Of a DNA stretch of 64,000 nucleotides, positions 15,641-28,200 are shown in pieces (the first letter of the stretch is position 1; the number at the start of each line of letters is the position of its first letter). The stretch comes from Allacma fusca. Its lineage: Eukaryota; Arthropoda; Collembola; Symphypleona; Sminthuridae. The position numbers and the translations under genes were made by a program. The stretch is from assembly GCA_947179485.1 (NCBI GenBank), contig OX359246.1, positions 56,895,632-56,959,631 on the forward strand. Reading direction: 5' to 3'. The notes under the pieces were generated by a model. It did not search any database and was not told the DNA's origin. It was given only the letters and a program-made list of their open reading frames with translations.

Positions 15641-17032
15641 GACACAAACGTAAACAAATAAACGTAAACAAATTTGACGAGTCAATTTTTGAAACCTGGG
15701 ACTTGTAAATATAGAAACTTTTATGTACAATGAATGTTACATATATAATTTTATTAGAGAAATAATATCAAACAAACAATTTTAACAAATTGTTTCTCCA
15801 CTTCAAATCACAGAATTACAATATCACTTCATTGAAATCTCAGCCAGGGCTGAATAAAATGTCAATGCTAAAAATTATAACTGACTAATGGAGTAATTGT
15901 AAGGGCGCACATATCTCGTATGTACACACGTAAAGACTCCGTCTCCCTGAATAGTACTGGCAGATATAAGGAGGATAATAGGCTTAAAAAGACAGTCCCA
16001 CTGGAAAAATCTTGCTAGAGAAAACCAGACTTGAGAGTGTGAGTCAATAGAGGAGGAAAGAATTTTTGAATAAAAAAATTGAACGGTAAGAAAATTCAAA
16101 CGAAACTGAAAGTAAAAAGAGTAAAAAAAAAGTTGTGTGTGAGTGTCTCTATATAGTAAGTAGTGTTGTTTAGTTTATCGAAGTAACTGTTGTTCACATG
16201 CTGCACCGCGACCGCTCCGTCTGCAGTTAGCTATTACACGAACAATGCAATTTTTTGCCTCATTCTATTTTACATACATTACACATGTATGTACACTCTC
16301 CATCCAAGTTGAGTGAGGGAGTCCTGAGAAAAAGCAACATTCACAATACTGTATATAAGCAGAGCCCCATAGCTTAATAATATTACGCTCCTGCTCCAAG
16401 TGAGTTAAGTGAGTGAGGAGTGCGATAGTGACGGAGTTTGTCTATATATCTATAGAGAGATGGAGGAGAGTGTTATAGTAATATACCGTATAGGGCTCAA
16501 AAGGTGCAATAATCAAGTGTCTATCTCACAAGGATGAAAAGTATGTGAGTATATAGCTATTTCCCAGTTGGCGTTGTTGGAAGTTAAGTTAAAACCTTTC
16601 CACAGGTATATTTATATATGTAAGTACATATATAGGTAGAGGATCATGTTATAACTTTATACCTTAAAGGCTTTGCACATTTAAGCACTCTCAGAGGCAC
16701 TCAGACACACACAGGCACAGAGAGTACAGAGTTACAGAGGCAACACACACATATAGACAATTCATAGCCAAGGAACAGAGAGTCCCATTAAAAGACGTAA
16801 GACTGCATAGAAAAATCCTCGTGGATGTAAGTGTAGTTAGTACCTCTGAACTGTGTGTACTGTGTACATTGTTGTACTCTGGGCTATGTTGTAATAATAA
16901 AGGGGTCAGATGCTAACTTCACTTGAGCATATAGACAGTGGGATACTGTATAGATAGATACACACACACGTTATCCGTAGGAGAATTGCCATATAGTAAA
17001 GAGTTGGAGTGATTTTTGTACTTGTTGTTGTG

Positions 17033-17034
<2 letters not shown>

Positions 17035-17081
<47 letters not shown>
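17035..17081. repeat. (TC)n microsatellite, longest pure run in the window
   Basis: About 47 bp of uninterrupted TC. Read on the minus strand it produces an Arg-Glu repeat inside a short open frame, which I do not take as coding. Confidence 0.9.
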
Positions 17082-17083
<2 letters not shown>

Positions 17084-18944
17084 AGTGTATACGTAAAAGC
17101 CTGTCAGTATATCCCCAATGTTTTTTAACCACTCTCTACCTCCGTATGTAAGATTGCCTTCAAAAAACTTGGACAAAGAGAGTATACTATACTCAATGGA
17201 GTATATACCATTATCAGAGCTAACAACTAAATACCAACAATAAAATCCTACCTATGTTCTCAAGGAGTACCTTCGACGTGCATATCCACTCCTGTACTAA
17301 AAGAGACTATTAAGCAATATTTTGACTATGCATTCCCCATGCTCCGAAACCGTCGTCTCTTTCAGTGAGCCAAACACACTTGCATTTTAAACTACACACT
17401 AACAGCTCTCATACTGTATAGGTACTATGGAAAAACTATGCATAGGGTAGAGTCCACAAGAAAGAGCCTACAGGTCCACAGGTATGTATAGGCACCATAT
17501 GTATCTATGTATTCCTGGGCTAGGGAGATGTATCTTAGGTATATGTATTTACACATGTATATACATAGTAGGGACATGGAACAAGAATGATTTTTACTTT
17601 CGCTTTAGCATTCCCATTCCCATATCCTTCATGTACATGGCAAAGATTTTGTGACTCCACACAATAACAATACACCACCTCCATGGGACTCCCTCATCCT
17701 TCAGGAGACTCTCGAAGGTATGCGAAAAATTCATACATTTTCGAAATTCGGGGTGTTTTGCGGCAAGGTAACTTTTGAGATGAGAGACCCTGCCTTGGAC
17801 ACTTCCGTCCACCCTGACACCACACCAAGCAAGCCTTTAGTCAGACAGAGCCCATAGTCAAGAGACACTGATGTTCTTGGAGACATTGTCACTAGTATAC
17901 CCTCAGAGGATACTCCACTATAACCATACACTACATATATCACACCCCATACAATAACAATACATGTATCATCTCACACGTGCGAATTTCCCTACTGCTT
18001 GTATAATTATATGTATGCACACTATTTTTTACGGTCCTTTGCAGATTATATATGTCCCCTCGTATTTCTTTTTGAACAGAATTTGTAATTTGTTTATCAT
18101 GTCAAGGAGTAATTATTTCTTTTGCTAGGTGCTCAAATCTTAGGTCTTAATTCTTTCAAACTACTTTGCAAAAGTCGTACAGGACCCAAGTGTCCAAGAC
18201 CAGGGTGGGATCAGGACAGGGACTGAAAAACTTACTCGGAATGAAAAAGGCTCAGACTCACCACCACTACAACAAAGATGACAATAATCCGTCTTTTCTC
18301 CTCTTCCGCCGGAGCATGGTTCTTGAACGGAGTGGTTGGAAATTGTGGTTGGAGTTGTGTCAAACCATGATGAGACGGGTTGGGCTCCACTAAAGTTTGA
18401 ACTTGTGTTGGACTAACTTTGTAGTGACTAATTATTATAATTATTACTGTAAGATAGATAGATATCCTGGAACAATCTCACGGAGGGAAATGACTTTTTT
18501 TTTTGGGGGCAGAGTGAGAACCAGTAATAATTAGATGTAAGCCAAGAAGTATCAGAGGCTTAACTGTCTAATTGCACCAGAGAGAATCACCACCAAAGAC
18601 ACACTATAAACTTCACTTGACTCCTCTCCTGGAGAATCTGGCTATGGCTAGTGTGTACTGGGCTTGGATCGTATGTATGTAAGACAGTGAGGAGAGATTC
18701 TAGGAGTAAGTATAAGTATATACTTATATTTATAGGATAAAATAAAATTATTACAGCTATATCCCACGTTATACTGCACTAGTATCCCACCTCTCCAAGA
18801 AGAGACGAGCAGGCACGATGATGTACAGAGAACCAGAGAGTATACACACACAAGCAGGGAGGGTTAATCACATGAATTAGTAATTGGATATATGGTACTG
18901 TTAAAATATGACTACGGTGTTGTCCACACACACAGGTGAGGTGT

Positions 18945-18967
18945 ATGTGTGTGTGTGTGTGTGTGTG
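18945..18967. repeat. (GT)n microsatellite
   Basis: A GT run of about 23 bp. Another short GT or CA run is found at 19,349-19,367 and again at 19,590-19,605. Confidence 0.8.
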
Positions 18968-19471
18968 ATTTCTGTGTGAGTGTACGACCTGTGTTGGAAG
19001 AATGGGAATTCCTTATAAATAATCATTTCAGAGACTAAAAGTTTTGCTGTAATAGTGTAAAAATAAATGAATGCATGATTAAATTCAAGGGGGGTTTGTT
19101 TTTCCCATGGAAATTTCTGATATCTCTAGTAAATACATACGTACACTGTGGATGTGCTCACACAATATTTCTCTTAGCCTTTTAGTAAGGCTCTTTATCC
19201 TTACCAAGAAAAGTATGTGTGGAAACTTATATATACTACTAGGGAAGAGATACTATGTAATACAGACCTAGAGTCTACAATAAGCATGGCATGTGAGCAT
19301 TCCTCAAAAAAGCACATAGTTCACCCCCTTTAATTGTCACTTCTCCACACACACACACACACACATACATACACACATACATACATACATGCTCTCCGAA
19401 TAGGTATACACAGTGTTACATGTATCCCAGAGTTGGTATCAAGTTTATGTTACTTTACGTAACCTTGTGAG

Positions 19472-19503
19472 GCAGCAGCAGCAGTAGTAGTAGTAGTAGT
19501 AGT
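19472..19503. repeat. Trinucleotide repeat (CAG)4-(TAG)7
   Basis: Four CAG units pass directly into about seven TAG units, consistent with one C-to-T change spread by slippage. Not in a gene. Confidence 0.85.
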
Positions 19504-20091
19504 TATTGTAGATATATGTATATCCCATGTACCCTGGGATACTTCAAGTGATACAATGTTCATTTAGCAAACAGGGAATAACCCATATGTGTGTGTGTGT
19601 GTGTATGTGCTGAGTCCTGTATCGTACACCTATAATGTAACTCCCCAGTACATATATTTACATACTCACAAGAATGTACCGTACATATGTACGAACTTGG
19701 TGTGTTTGTGACAGGGGAAGATTTTTGCATCTCCTGACGCTCCACGGAATGAATGTCCATACATAATTACTATATAGATACTATTATATGGATATGTATA
19801 CACACTGAGCAAAAAGCTAGTCTCATAGTAATTATGTACATAGTGTGGGGCTTATGCTCACACTATAGAAATTAATAGAGAGAAACAAAGCGGTCAAGGA
19901 TGTAAACCAAGCATATATTAATGGATGATTATTGTAATGATGAGGCATGTTAAAAAGGAGAGACGGAGCATTGTTATCTCATACTTACGATCCTTCATCA
20001 ATAAAAGAACCTACAAACAACATACAAGTTTAAGCACACATAGTACAGTAGTGTGTCTCTCTATATATACATATGCATGTATCCAATAGCA

Positions 20092-20093
<2 letters not shown>

Positions 20094-20134
<41 letters not shown>
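20094..20134. repeat. (CA)n microsatellite
   Basis: An uninterrupted CA run of 41 bp. A (GT)n run at 20,545-20,566 follows in the opposite sense, so the two could pair as a weak inverted repeat. Confidence 0.9.
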
Positions 20135-20136
<2 letters not shown>

Positions 20137-22769
20137 AATCACATGTGTGATAACTATAGGGGGAAGCAAGACAAGGGAACTTGTGAAGAAGGGGTTCCGA
20201 TAGTTTCTTAATTTCACGAATAAATACACAGTATCATATTAACCACATATTTGAACACACATGCATTATATACGCTATGTTTTATATACGGGATAAAAGT
20301 TATGATGTGATATCCCAAAAAATACTATGTACCAAGTACGACTACATAGAATCTAATTTATATGGGTAGATACATATACATACAAATCGTATTACTATTG
20401 TAGTCTCCCTACCGGAGTACTACTATGATGTGTTCTCGTGCATAGTTAAAACTACTCAAAGGAATCATGAACAAAGATTAAGGTCTAAATTTTCTCATGC
20501 ATTATGATGATCAATAGTACGAGAGACGAGAGGGCAAGTGTGTAGTGTGTGTGTGTGTGTGTGTGTATTTGAAGGAGTTTCCACATATACAGCTTATATA
20601 TTTTGATAATGCCAAAAAAAAGTGCAGTCACACTATTACTAAAATCCATACGGTACTTTAACTTTTACTGTTGACTCGAGTCTGTGTGTACTACACTCTT
20701 ATTTTTTCCCCCTTTTCCATGCTCTTTGACTCAGCACAAGAGCATAATTGTTACATTGTGTTTTCTTCAGAGTCATTTTGACCATAAAGGTCTCCTCAAA
20801 CAGACCCACAAAATATTATGTAATTGTTCGAATTTCTGTTCTTATTTGACTTTGAAGTTGCTACAACAAATGGGATTTCATGTATATCCAAATATATATA
20901 TATATAATTATAGATATAGTGTCATTCTCTATAGCTATATAGATTCAAAGGAGATTCTTATACAGAGACAATATCTAATGTCATGACAAAACATGGAAAT
21001 ACTTATATAGTTACGAGACTCTAGTGTGTTAAGCATCTACTTGAAAAATGTAAATAGATTTTTGTGAGAGGCTCATATATATATAAGATATACGGACAGT
21101 TTTACCTTCTATGCTATCATTACCACTGTCATTACATATATTCACCGAGGCATTCACAATTGCATGAATACTCCATGCACACAAATGCGAGTCGTATGGG
21201 AGAATACTCCGTGTATGTGTATGTAAGTACATATGTATCTGCCCATTATTTTTTCCCCATTGATCTTATACATGACTCTCCTGGTTCATATAAAACTGTA
21301 TCGTAATAATTGAGAGTACACACACGGCACAAACACACACACACACACATCAGTGAAGAATGTTCTCTTTAAAAAAATCAGACTTCTCATCCACATATGA
21401 GCACGTTTTCAGCAACTGACGTCAAATTCGGCCTTGCAAGGTTAGACAATAAAACACCCCCACACTTAAGTAATGCAGCAAAGCGTCCTGTAGCACATAT
21501 ATCCATCATGTAGATAGATAAGTACTTACTTAGTGTATTCCTATATAGGATAGGAATATGTATACTGTCTCCTTCTTCTTATAAGTATATATGACCAGAA
21601 CCACTGATTGTATATGAGCATTTGACATGAACTGAATGGAAGCCTATTACCAGTTTCTGTATATAAGTATTCTATAGATATGCACAAGAGGAGTGAGGCT
21701 GTTTCTTTAAAATATAGGATTTCAATGGAATACTTTTCAAACCACACAGTGTAATAATAATTGTGAATGCACTTCTTTTTTTTTTACTTTTCTTGTTTTG
21801 TTCAACTCCACAAGTCTTGGCTTGAATAGTCAGTGTGATACAGATTTTTTCATATGTAAGTCTCATCCCTTGATAGTGGAGTTTTAAATTTCAATCCCAT
21901 TCCTTTTTTTTCTCCCTTAACTCACTCAATGCTGGCTAAGACAAAGTAATTATTCTCGGAGACCTGTCCCATGTGCATAAAACATAATTAGTTCCATTGC
22001 AGTTGTAGTAATTTAGGAGAACAGCTGTCGCATTGCAAATAATCTTGTAAACTGGCTCGGGATTCTTGTATGCATTTACATAGAATGTATGTACAATGTA
22101 TGTATGTATATGTAGATCCTATAAGTTTTGAGGGAGTCTCAATGTTAATTTTATGAAGTACACATGGGCTCTACGTGCATGCTCAATGGATGTAACTCAG
22201 GTGTGGAGACTCATAAATATGATGCATGGAGTAGTAGTATTTTACTGATTATAAAAAATGGTTTCATCAGCACCCCTTATATTGCCTTGACAGCCTGAAA
22301 AAATGTTACTCAAGCGGAAGAGGACTCATTGTACAGAGACTATAAGACATGGTTTGATATTAGATTAGTTTTTTTCCCCTTGATAAAAGATTTTTGATTA
22401 TTAATTGTGGAGGTAATCTATTATCTATATATTTGCCCTGAGGATTATTGGTCCCATCCCCGTCGTAATCCTCCTGCCCTATTAATAATAATATTCCTGG
22501 CAAAAATCCTACATCCTTGGTCCATAATAATTATTTTCTTGTTGTAGGAGAGAAAAAACAATGCTGTAATTATTTGCAGGTGAGAGATAAGTACTCAAGT
22601 TGAACTCAGGATAGATGAAGAGATAAAGTCACTTACTAGATTAGGAGTAATAGGGTGATGTGGTAATACTCGAAAAAAAAATTACATGTAAGGAGGCAAA
22701 ATGTGGTTTATCTAAATGAAAAATAATTCCAAGGGTAACTACTATAAAGGTATAGGTGCTTTTTGTCTT

Positions 22770-22773
<4 letters not shown>

Positions 22774-22803
<30 letters not shown>
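22774..22803. repeat. (CT)n microsatellite
   Basis: A pure CT run of 30 bp followed by an imperfect pyrimidine tract to about 22,825. Confidence 0.85.
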
Positions 22804-22806
<3 letters not shown>

Positions 22807-25103
22807 TTTTCGCTCTCACTCTCTTTCTGGATTTTATTTCTCCATAAATTGTCCATACACCGGCTCTACCAGGGAGGTACAGATCCGTATAATAATGATG
22901 GGGTGTAAAGGAGGAAAAACTAAAACCTCAAATATCCATATGAGTACAGAGGGAGAAACCATAATTATGTATTTTCTAGTGTAAGGATGTGCTAGGGTCA
23001 GCTTTTTGCAAAACTCTTCTCGAGCCTCAATCAGTGACAATTTTTTATATTTGAGACTTTTAAATTACATCCCTCTATCCAATGAAGTTGTTTTTTTTTC
23101 GGGAAGAGCGCCGTCCACAATGGAAATGAAGGAATGGACGAGGGGAAAAAATGAAACCAGTTCTCCTCCTTGAACAATAATATACACTGTGTTGCAAAGA
23201 CAATTAATAAATGGAGCCTGGGCTGATTGTATGTACATTCTGGAAAAATTGGAGCCAAAGCCTGCAAACAAGGAGCAGTTCCTTTTTGGAGAGCAATATT
23301 TAATGTAACCAAACCCTAATTTCCCTGTGGCATTGTTATAATATGCTTAAGCTTATACACGAGAGAATCCTGTTCAAAACTTTTTACAGTTTTTTTTAAG
23401 GGGCTGAGATATATGTAGCAGTGAGTGCGAGTATGAGTCAATCTACTAAATACTAAGTGAGACATGGAAGAAAAATGTGTGTGGAAAAAATTCAAAGAAA
23501 TTGGTATTTTTTGTTTGTGTGTGTATTAGTATTTGTACATCCTCATATACAAGAGTAGTTTTGCGTGTATGCCTGTATTAAAATACCTATAAATAAGTTA
23601 TTTTTATATATAGGTAAAGCACGATTGGAGTCGTGATTATCCTCGTGACATAGCAGGGATATAAAATTGGTCAGAACCTTGATCATGAATTGTAGGACCC
23701 GTACCAATGGATGATATCTCTTCGTTTTTCTTGAACTACATCAAACACATCATTGGGTTCTTTTGTGTGAGACTGGGGCTATTCGTACGAGTGACTAAAT
23801 ACTTGTGTCACACACAAGGATACAAAAGTCAATCTCCCTTTCATAAAAAATCTTAAATAATAATAAAAAAAAAGGCGACGGAGCAACTTTAAAAGCTTTT
23901 ACCAAGTTTGGTATCCCCCAAAGAAAGGTGCAAATGAGTTTGAGCTGGAATTGCGGAAAAGACACAAATAAATGATTTTTTCCCAACATGATGTGTTAGT
24001 TCACTCTCAAGGATAATACCCTCGTGCCATACTCCTTATCATATTTATGTATCTATAGCTCTCTGTGTGCCTGTATGTAGATATCTGTAGCTCTGTGGGG
24101 GATTTTTGTGGTGATGACGTCAAACGGTTAGTAATCTTGCAAAAATAATTGGAGCCGGATGTCACGATTTCACATTGCCATTTGGACCACGCTATGTCTG
24201 GTCCGTGCGGTTGGGAAATTTTGAGGACAAAAACTCTCTTGGTAATTGGAACCTCATACAGATGAGGATCCATTATATATATTTGTGGGTCCACACAAAA
24301 AAAAATGCAATTCATATCTCCAGACGGGCTTTTACCAATTGAAACATATACGAAGCATTTATTTTTGGTAAAAAATACAAATTAGCTTTTGCATTGAATA
24401 ACAATAAGTATAATAATAATAATAATTTTGCAATAATAGACTACAGTATTATTTGTTCACATCAACTCTCCGTAACTCATCCCTTGGACATCATTAACTT
24501 GTCTACAAACTATGTATACATATATGCGATCACACACAAAAAAAAATTTTTTAACTATAAATTAAACTAGTATGCAAACAATGGATAATAATTATTATAA
24601 TATATAGCCAGTAGCAAGACTAATTGTGTAGACTCAAGCTAACAGGGTATATATATATAGTTTTTTTTCCGGACGGATAAATAAGTTAATTTTTTCAATC
24701 CCTCTCCATACTCTCATCAATTCTCCTCCTCCTCCTTCTCCTGGTACATATGACATTTAATTATTATAGGTACTTTTAATGCATGTACTACACGATGGGA
24801 AAAAATTATTGAAACACATGTTCTTCATAAAAAACCGTTACGTACATTTTTCTCGAATAATTTAAAAACACACACAAAATTCGTTTCAACCTAAATTACA
24901 CATAATTATGTAACTATCACTAATACTTCTACCGATTTTCAACGCGTTCGTATAAAAAAAAAACACTGAGTTTTTAAAAAAAAACAGAATAGTTGGAAGA
25001 ACGATTCATAAAAATAACTATAAATAATGACGTAAATACCTCTAATAGTGCTATATAAGTGTAGTAATAAAAGTCTCAACTAAAAAAAAAAAAGGGTTGC
25101 AAA

Positions 25104-25109
25104 TTTATT
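25104..25109 (-). promoter_or_regulatory. Candidate polyadenylation signal of Duox
   Basis: AATAAA on the minus strand, about 160 nt past the Duox stop codon. A second AATAAA lies closer to the stop, at 25,223-25,228. Either could set the 3' end; transcript data would decide. Confidence 0.45.
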
Positions 25110-25265
25110 GAGAAGCACCTCACACTCTCCCTCTTCCTCTCCGGATCAAATTGTACATTCCCAGAACAAACATCCGTATAGAAATAGTACAGGACAAGAG
25201 AGTTTTGGGAGGGGAAGGAATTTTTATTATTGTAATAATTGAACCTGTCTATTTTTTTTTCACCA

Positions 25266-28200
25266 TTAACCAAAATTTTCGAAGTGATGGATGAAATATG
25301 GTAGTTTCCTGCCTTTGTTGACTTCCTCGCAGGAATTCATGATGGATTTGGTGAGTGGACGGGGACCACAGCTGAAGACACCAATCTTTGAGACGTAAGA
25401 GTGTTTTTTCTGAACGAACTTCAGGAAGGATGTCATGTCGGGCCGACCAAAGTGATTTATAGCTTTAAGTCCTGTGAACATGGACTTCTTGGAAAGACGT
25501 TGGAAGTGATTCTCACAGATGTACTATGTGATTGTCAAGATCAGAGGATAAAAATTTTTTTTAATTAATTGCTCAATAAACCTTGATGCGTCACGAACTC
25601 ACACTTCACGCTTTGTGACAATGACTAAAAATTTTATGAGTAACTTAATCATATCCTCACCAGCATGGTAGTTCTCAGATCAAATTTGTGGAAGAATTGA
25701 GTAATGAAAATGTGGATTTCCAAAACGTTTGTCACATCCTTCTTCTCCACGTCCCGAAGGACGTCAATGAACCACTCGAAATGTCGGTGACTTGGGCAAA
25801 TCCAAAGGAAGTACACCTTCTTACAGGCCACGCCAGAGTAACGATTCGTTGAGGTACCAAAGACCAAGTCATTTAAGATGGAGGCGTATGGAGTCACTCC
25901 AATACCGCCACCCACCATCACTGCCACCTCAAATTTGTACCAGTCCTGGTTACCACCGCCGAATGGTCCTTCGAGCCGGATCTGCAAATTAATTAATTAG
26001 CATTACAAATAAAGCTACTTAAAATCCTTGAAATTAATTTATAACATAATAATAAATTATAGTGTACACATTTAATTCAATTATTTAAGCTCAGCAAAAT
26101 TTTACTCTAAAACTACTCTATATTTAAAAAAAAACAACTAGTTAAATCAACTTGTAATAAATTATTAATTTGGTAAAAAGATTTTAAGATCTTCTAAAAG
26201 TAAATGTAGTTATTTGCAAGAATGATTCATCTACTTTTGTTTAATTTAATAATTTAGTTCCAATTAAACTTTCAAAATACCTTAGGGCTATCTTCCTCAG
26301 GATTGTAGTTGCAAGGATCAAAATAGTTCCTCAGCTTCCAAGTCCAAGGGCCCTGAGCCTTGATATGACAACTTAGGAAATTCTCATGGGGGGCGGAAGT
26401 TAAAGTAAAGGAATGGAACTCATGGGGTCTGAAAGCAGTGCAAGCCAACCTGACCCACTGACCACTGAGATACTTGAAATTGGGAGGTCGGTAGTACTTG
26501 ACCTTGATTACATCTGAAGGAAGGAGCTCCGTCTCCATAATGTCCAACTCCATGTACTTTGTCCTCAGACTCACCACCTTGTCCAATGTATAAATAATCC
26601 CGGGCCCAACGAAGAACATCCAAAATCTCGGAGCCCCGGTTAACCTTGCCAGACCGTGAATCAACGCCAGGATGTACAACAGGACGTACAATTTATGTGC
26701 ACTGAAGAAAAACTTGTAGGCATTCTTCCGAATGGTGGGGTGGGCGAAGACGAAAATAATGATCATGATGATGAAGAGAAGTATTCCAGTGATTCCAGTC
26801 ACGGTCCGGAAGAGCCAGTAAGCCACGGTGGGTTTGAAGTCCGAAGGAAAGAGGATTTCCTTGGTGAAACACCGGAGGTGATCCAAGGGCTGTGTGGAGA
26901 CATGGTAGAAATTGACAATGTGTCCCACTGTATGGAGTAAGCTGAAGAAGAGGGCCGTACAAGCCACGATTTTATGAAACTGAATGTGAGAGTCAAGGGG
27001 GATATATTGCTGGATGGGGTAGTCCTTGAGTTTTGTCAGGAGGTTCCGGGACATGGTGAGGAGCAGAAGACTGTAGCAAAATGAGAGGGATGCTGCAGAA
27101 CCTCGAGTGATGGCTATTCCCACACCCATAATATGACGCAAGTCTGTATGTTCCGTCATAAAGGAGTAGTCTGAAATTTTAAACAATGCAATCATATATA
27201 TAAAATTCATGCCTAATCCGTCATCATCCCAAAAAATATATCACAAAATAGCAGGTCGCTTTCTTTTTGGAAATCCGTTCCCAGTGTTAATCCGCTCAAG
27301 CAATTAAAAGGTCAAGTTCAGCTAATTAAGATCCATAAGTCAACTTCAATCAAATTATAATAAATCCAAAAATGTGTACAAGTAACAGGTAGCATAATTA
27401 TTTCATTGATCCGGGTCAAGAATTATTACAGTCACAATTTTCAAAAACGTGATGCAAAGCCGAGATTTTTTGAAAACTTTGACAAATTTTTTGCTCTTGG
27501 CCAAAATATATTTTTGCACTTATTCTTCGACCCACGTTTGTTTGAAATTTTCTAAAAACCTTCCAACAGGCCCCTGCTTTTAGAATTATGGGCATCATCC
27601 GTAAATGCAGAGAGCAAGTTTGTATAGTATGTGAGAAAACACTTTTACTGGAATCAAAAATTTGTCTAAATCTCTCAAAAAAATCACTACTTTCTTTCAA
27701 GTGTTTGACAATCGTGACGGCAATTCCAGACCTAGGTCAATGAAACAATTACTAAAATTCAGGAAAAGAATTTGATTGAAAATTGGGGGAATGGTATATT
27801 TTACACTATCATCCCTAATATGGGCTTCGAGGGAGTGGGGGGGGGGAGAAACAAAGGATATATTTTTCAAAAATTATTTTGAACGTTGAAACACAGCTTT
27901 TTTTAGCAGTGCCCAAAATAGGATTGTGTACATGATGCAACCATATCTTAACTGCCCTTGAAGAATTGCTGATTATATTAAGTATATTATTAAACATATA
28001 ATTAAGCTGAAATGTCATACACAAGAATCTCTCAACGAACAGTCCGATGGTAAGGCCATAGAAGATGAGAAGGTAAATGCAGTGCTGACGATTCTCTTCC
28101 ATAAAAGTAGTGAAGCAGTCCCACTTTTTCATTAACTTGCCTCGATATTTGTCATGAACGGTTTCAATATGGAAGGATGTCATTCTGTGAGATGAGAAGA

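Larger units (their letters stand above)
1..25080. other. Gene-poor A/T-rich block with many microsatellites
   Basis: I found no coding exon, RNA gene or transposase that I can support in this 25 kb. Open frames are all under about 105 codons, lack recognisable domains, and often run through simple repeats. Simple-sequence tracts, listed separately when long, occur every one to two kilobases, with many short (CA)n, TATG/ATAC and A/T-rich runs between them. The block lies downstream of the Duox 3' end. It could be intergenic or the intron of a gene whose exons lie outside the window; the sequence does not decide. Slightly less repetitive stretches (about 14,150-14,480, 17,590-17,880, 23,640-24,310) might be regulatory or old coding remnants, but nothing specific is visible. 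Confidence 0.6.

Noticed and set aside
17594..17943. Possible exon on the minus strand with frames on both strands
   Set aside because: Frames overlap on opposite strands, none resembles a known domain, and splice partners are absent.
19160..19215. U2 snRNA-like start (CTTAGCCTTTTAGTAAG)
   Set aside because: Only the first few words recall U2. The conserved branch-pairing and Sm-site parts do not follow.
24007..24315. 102-codon minus-strand frame
   Set aside because: No domain and no conserved composition. Flanked by A/T-rich sequence without splice context. A TGACGTCA-like site inside it is not enough for a regulatory call.
27416..27700. 94-codon frame in Duox intron 9
   Set aside because: It coincides with the fold-back element and reads through its arms, so it is a by-product of the repeat.
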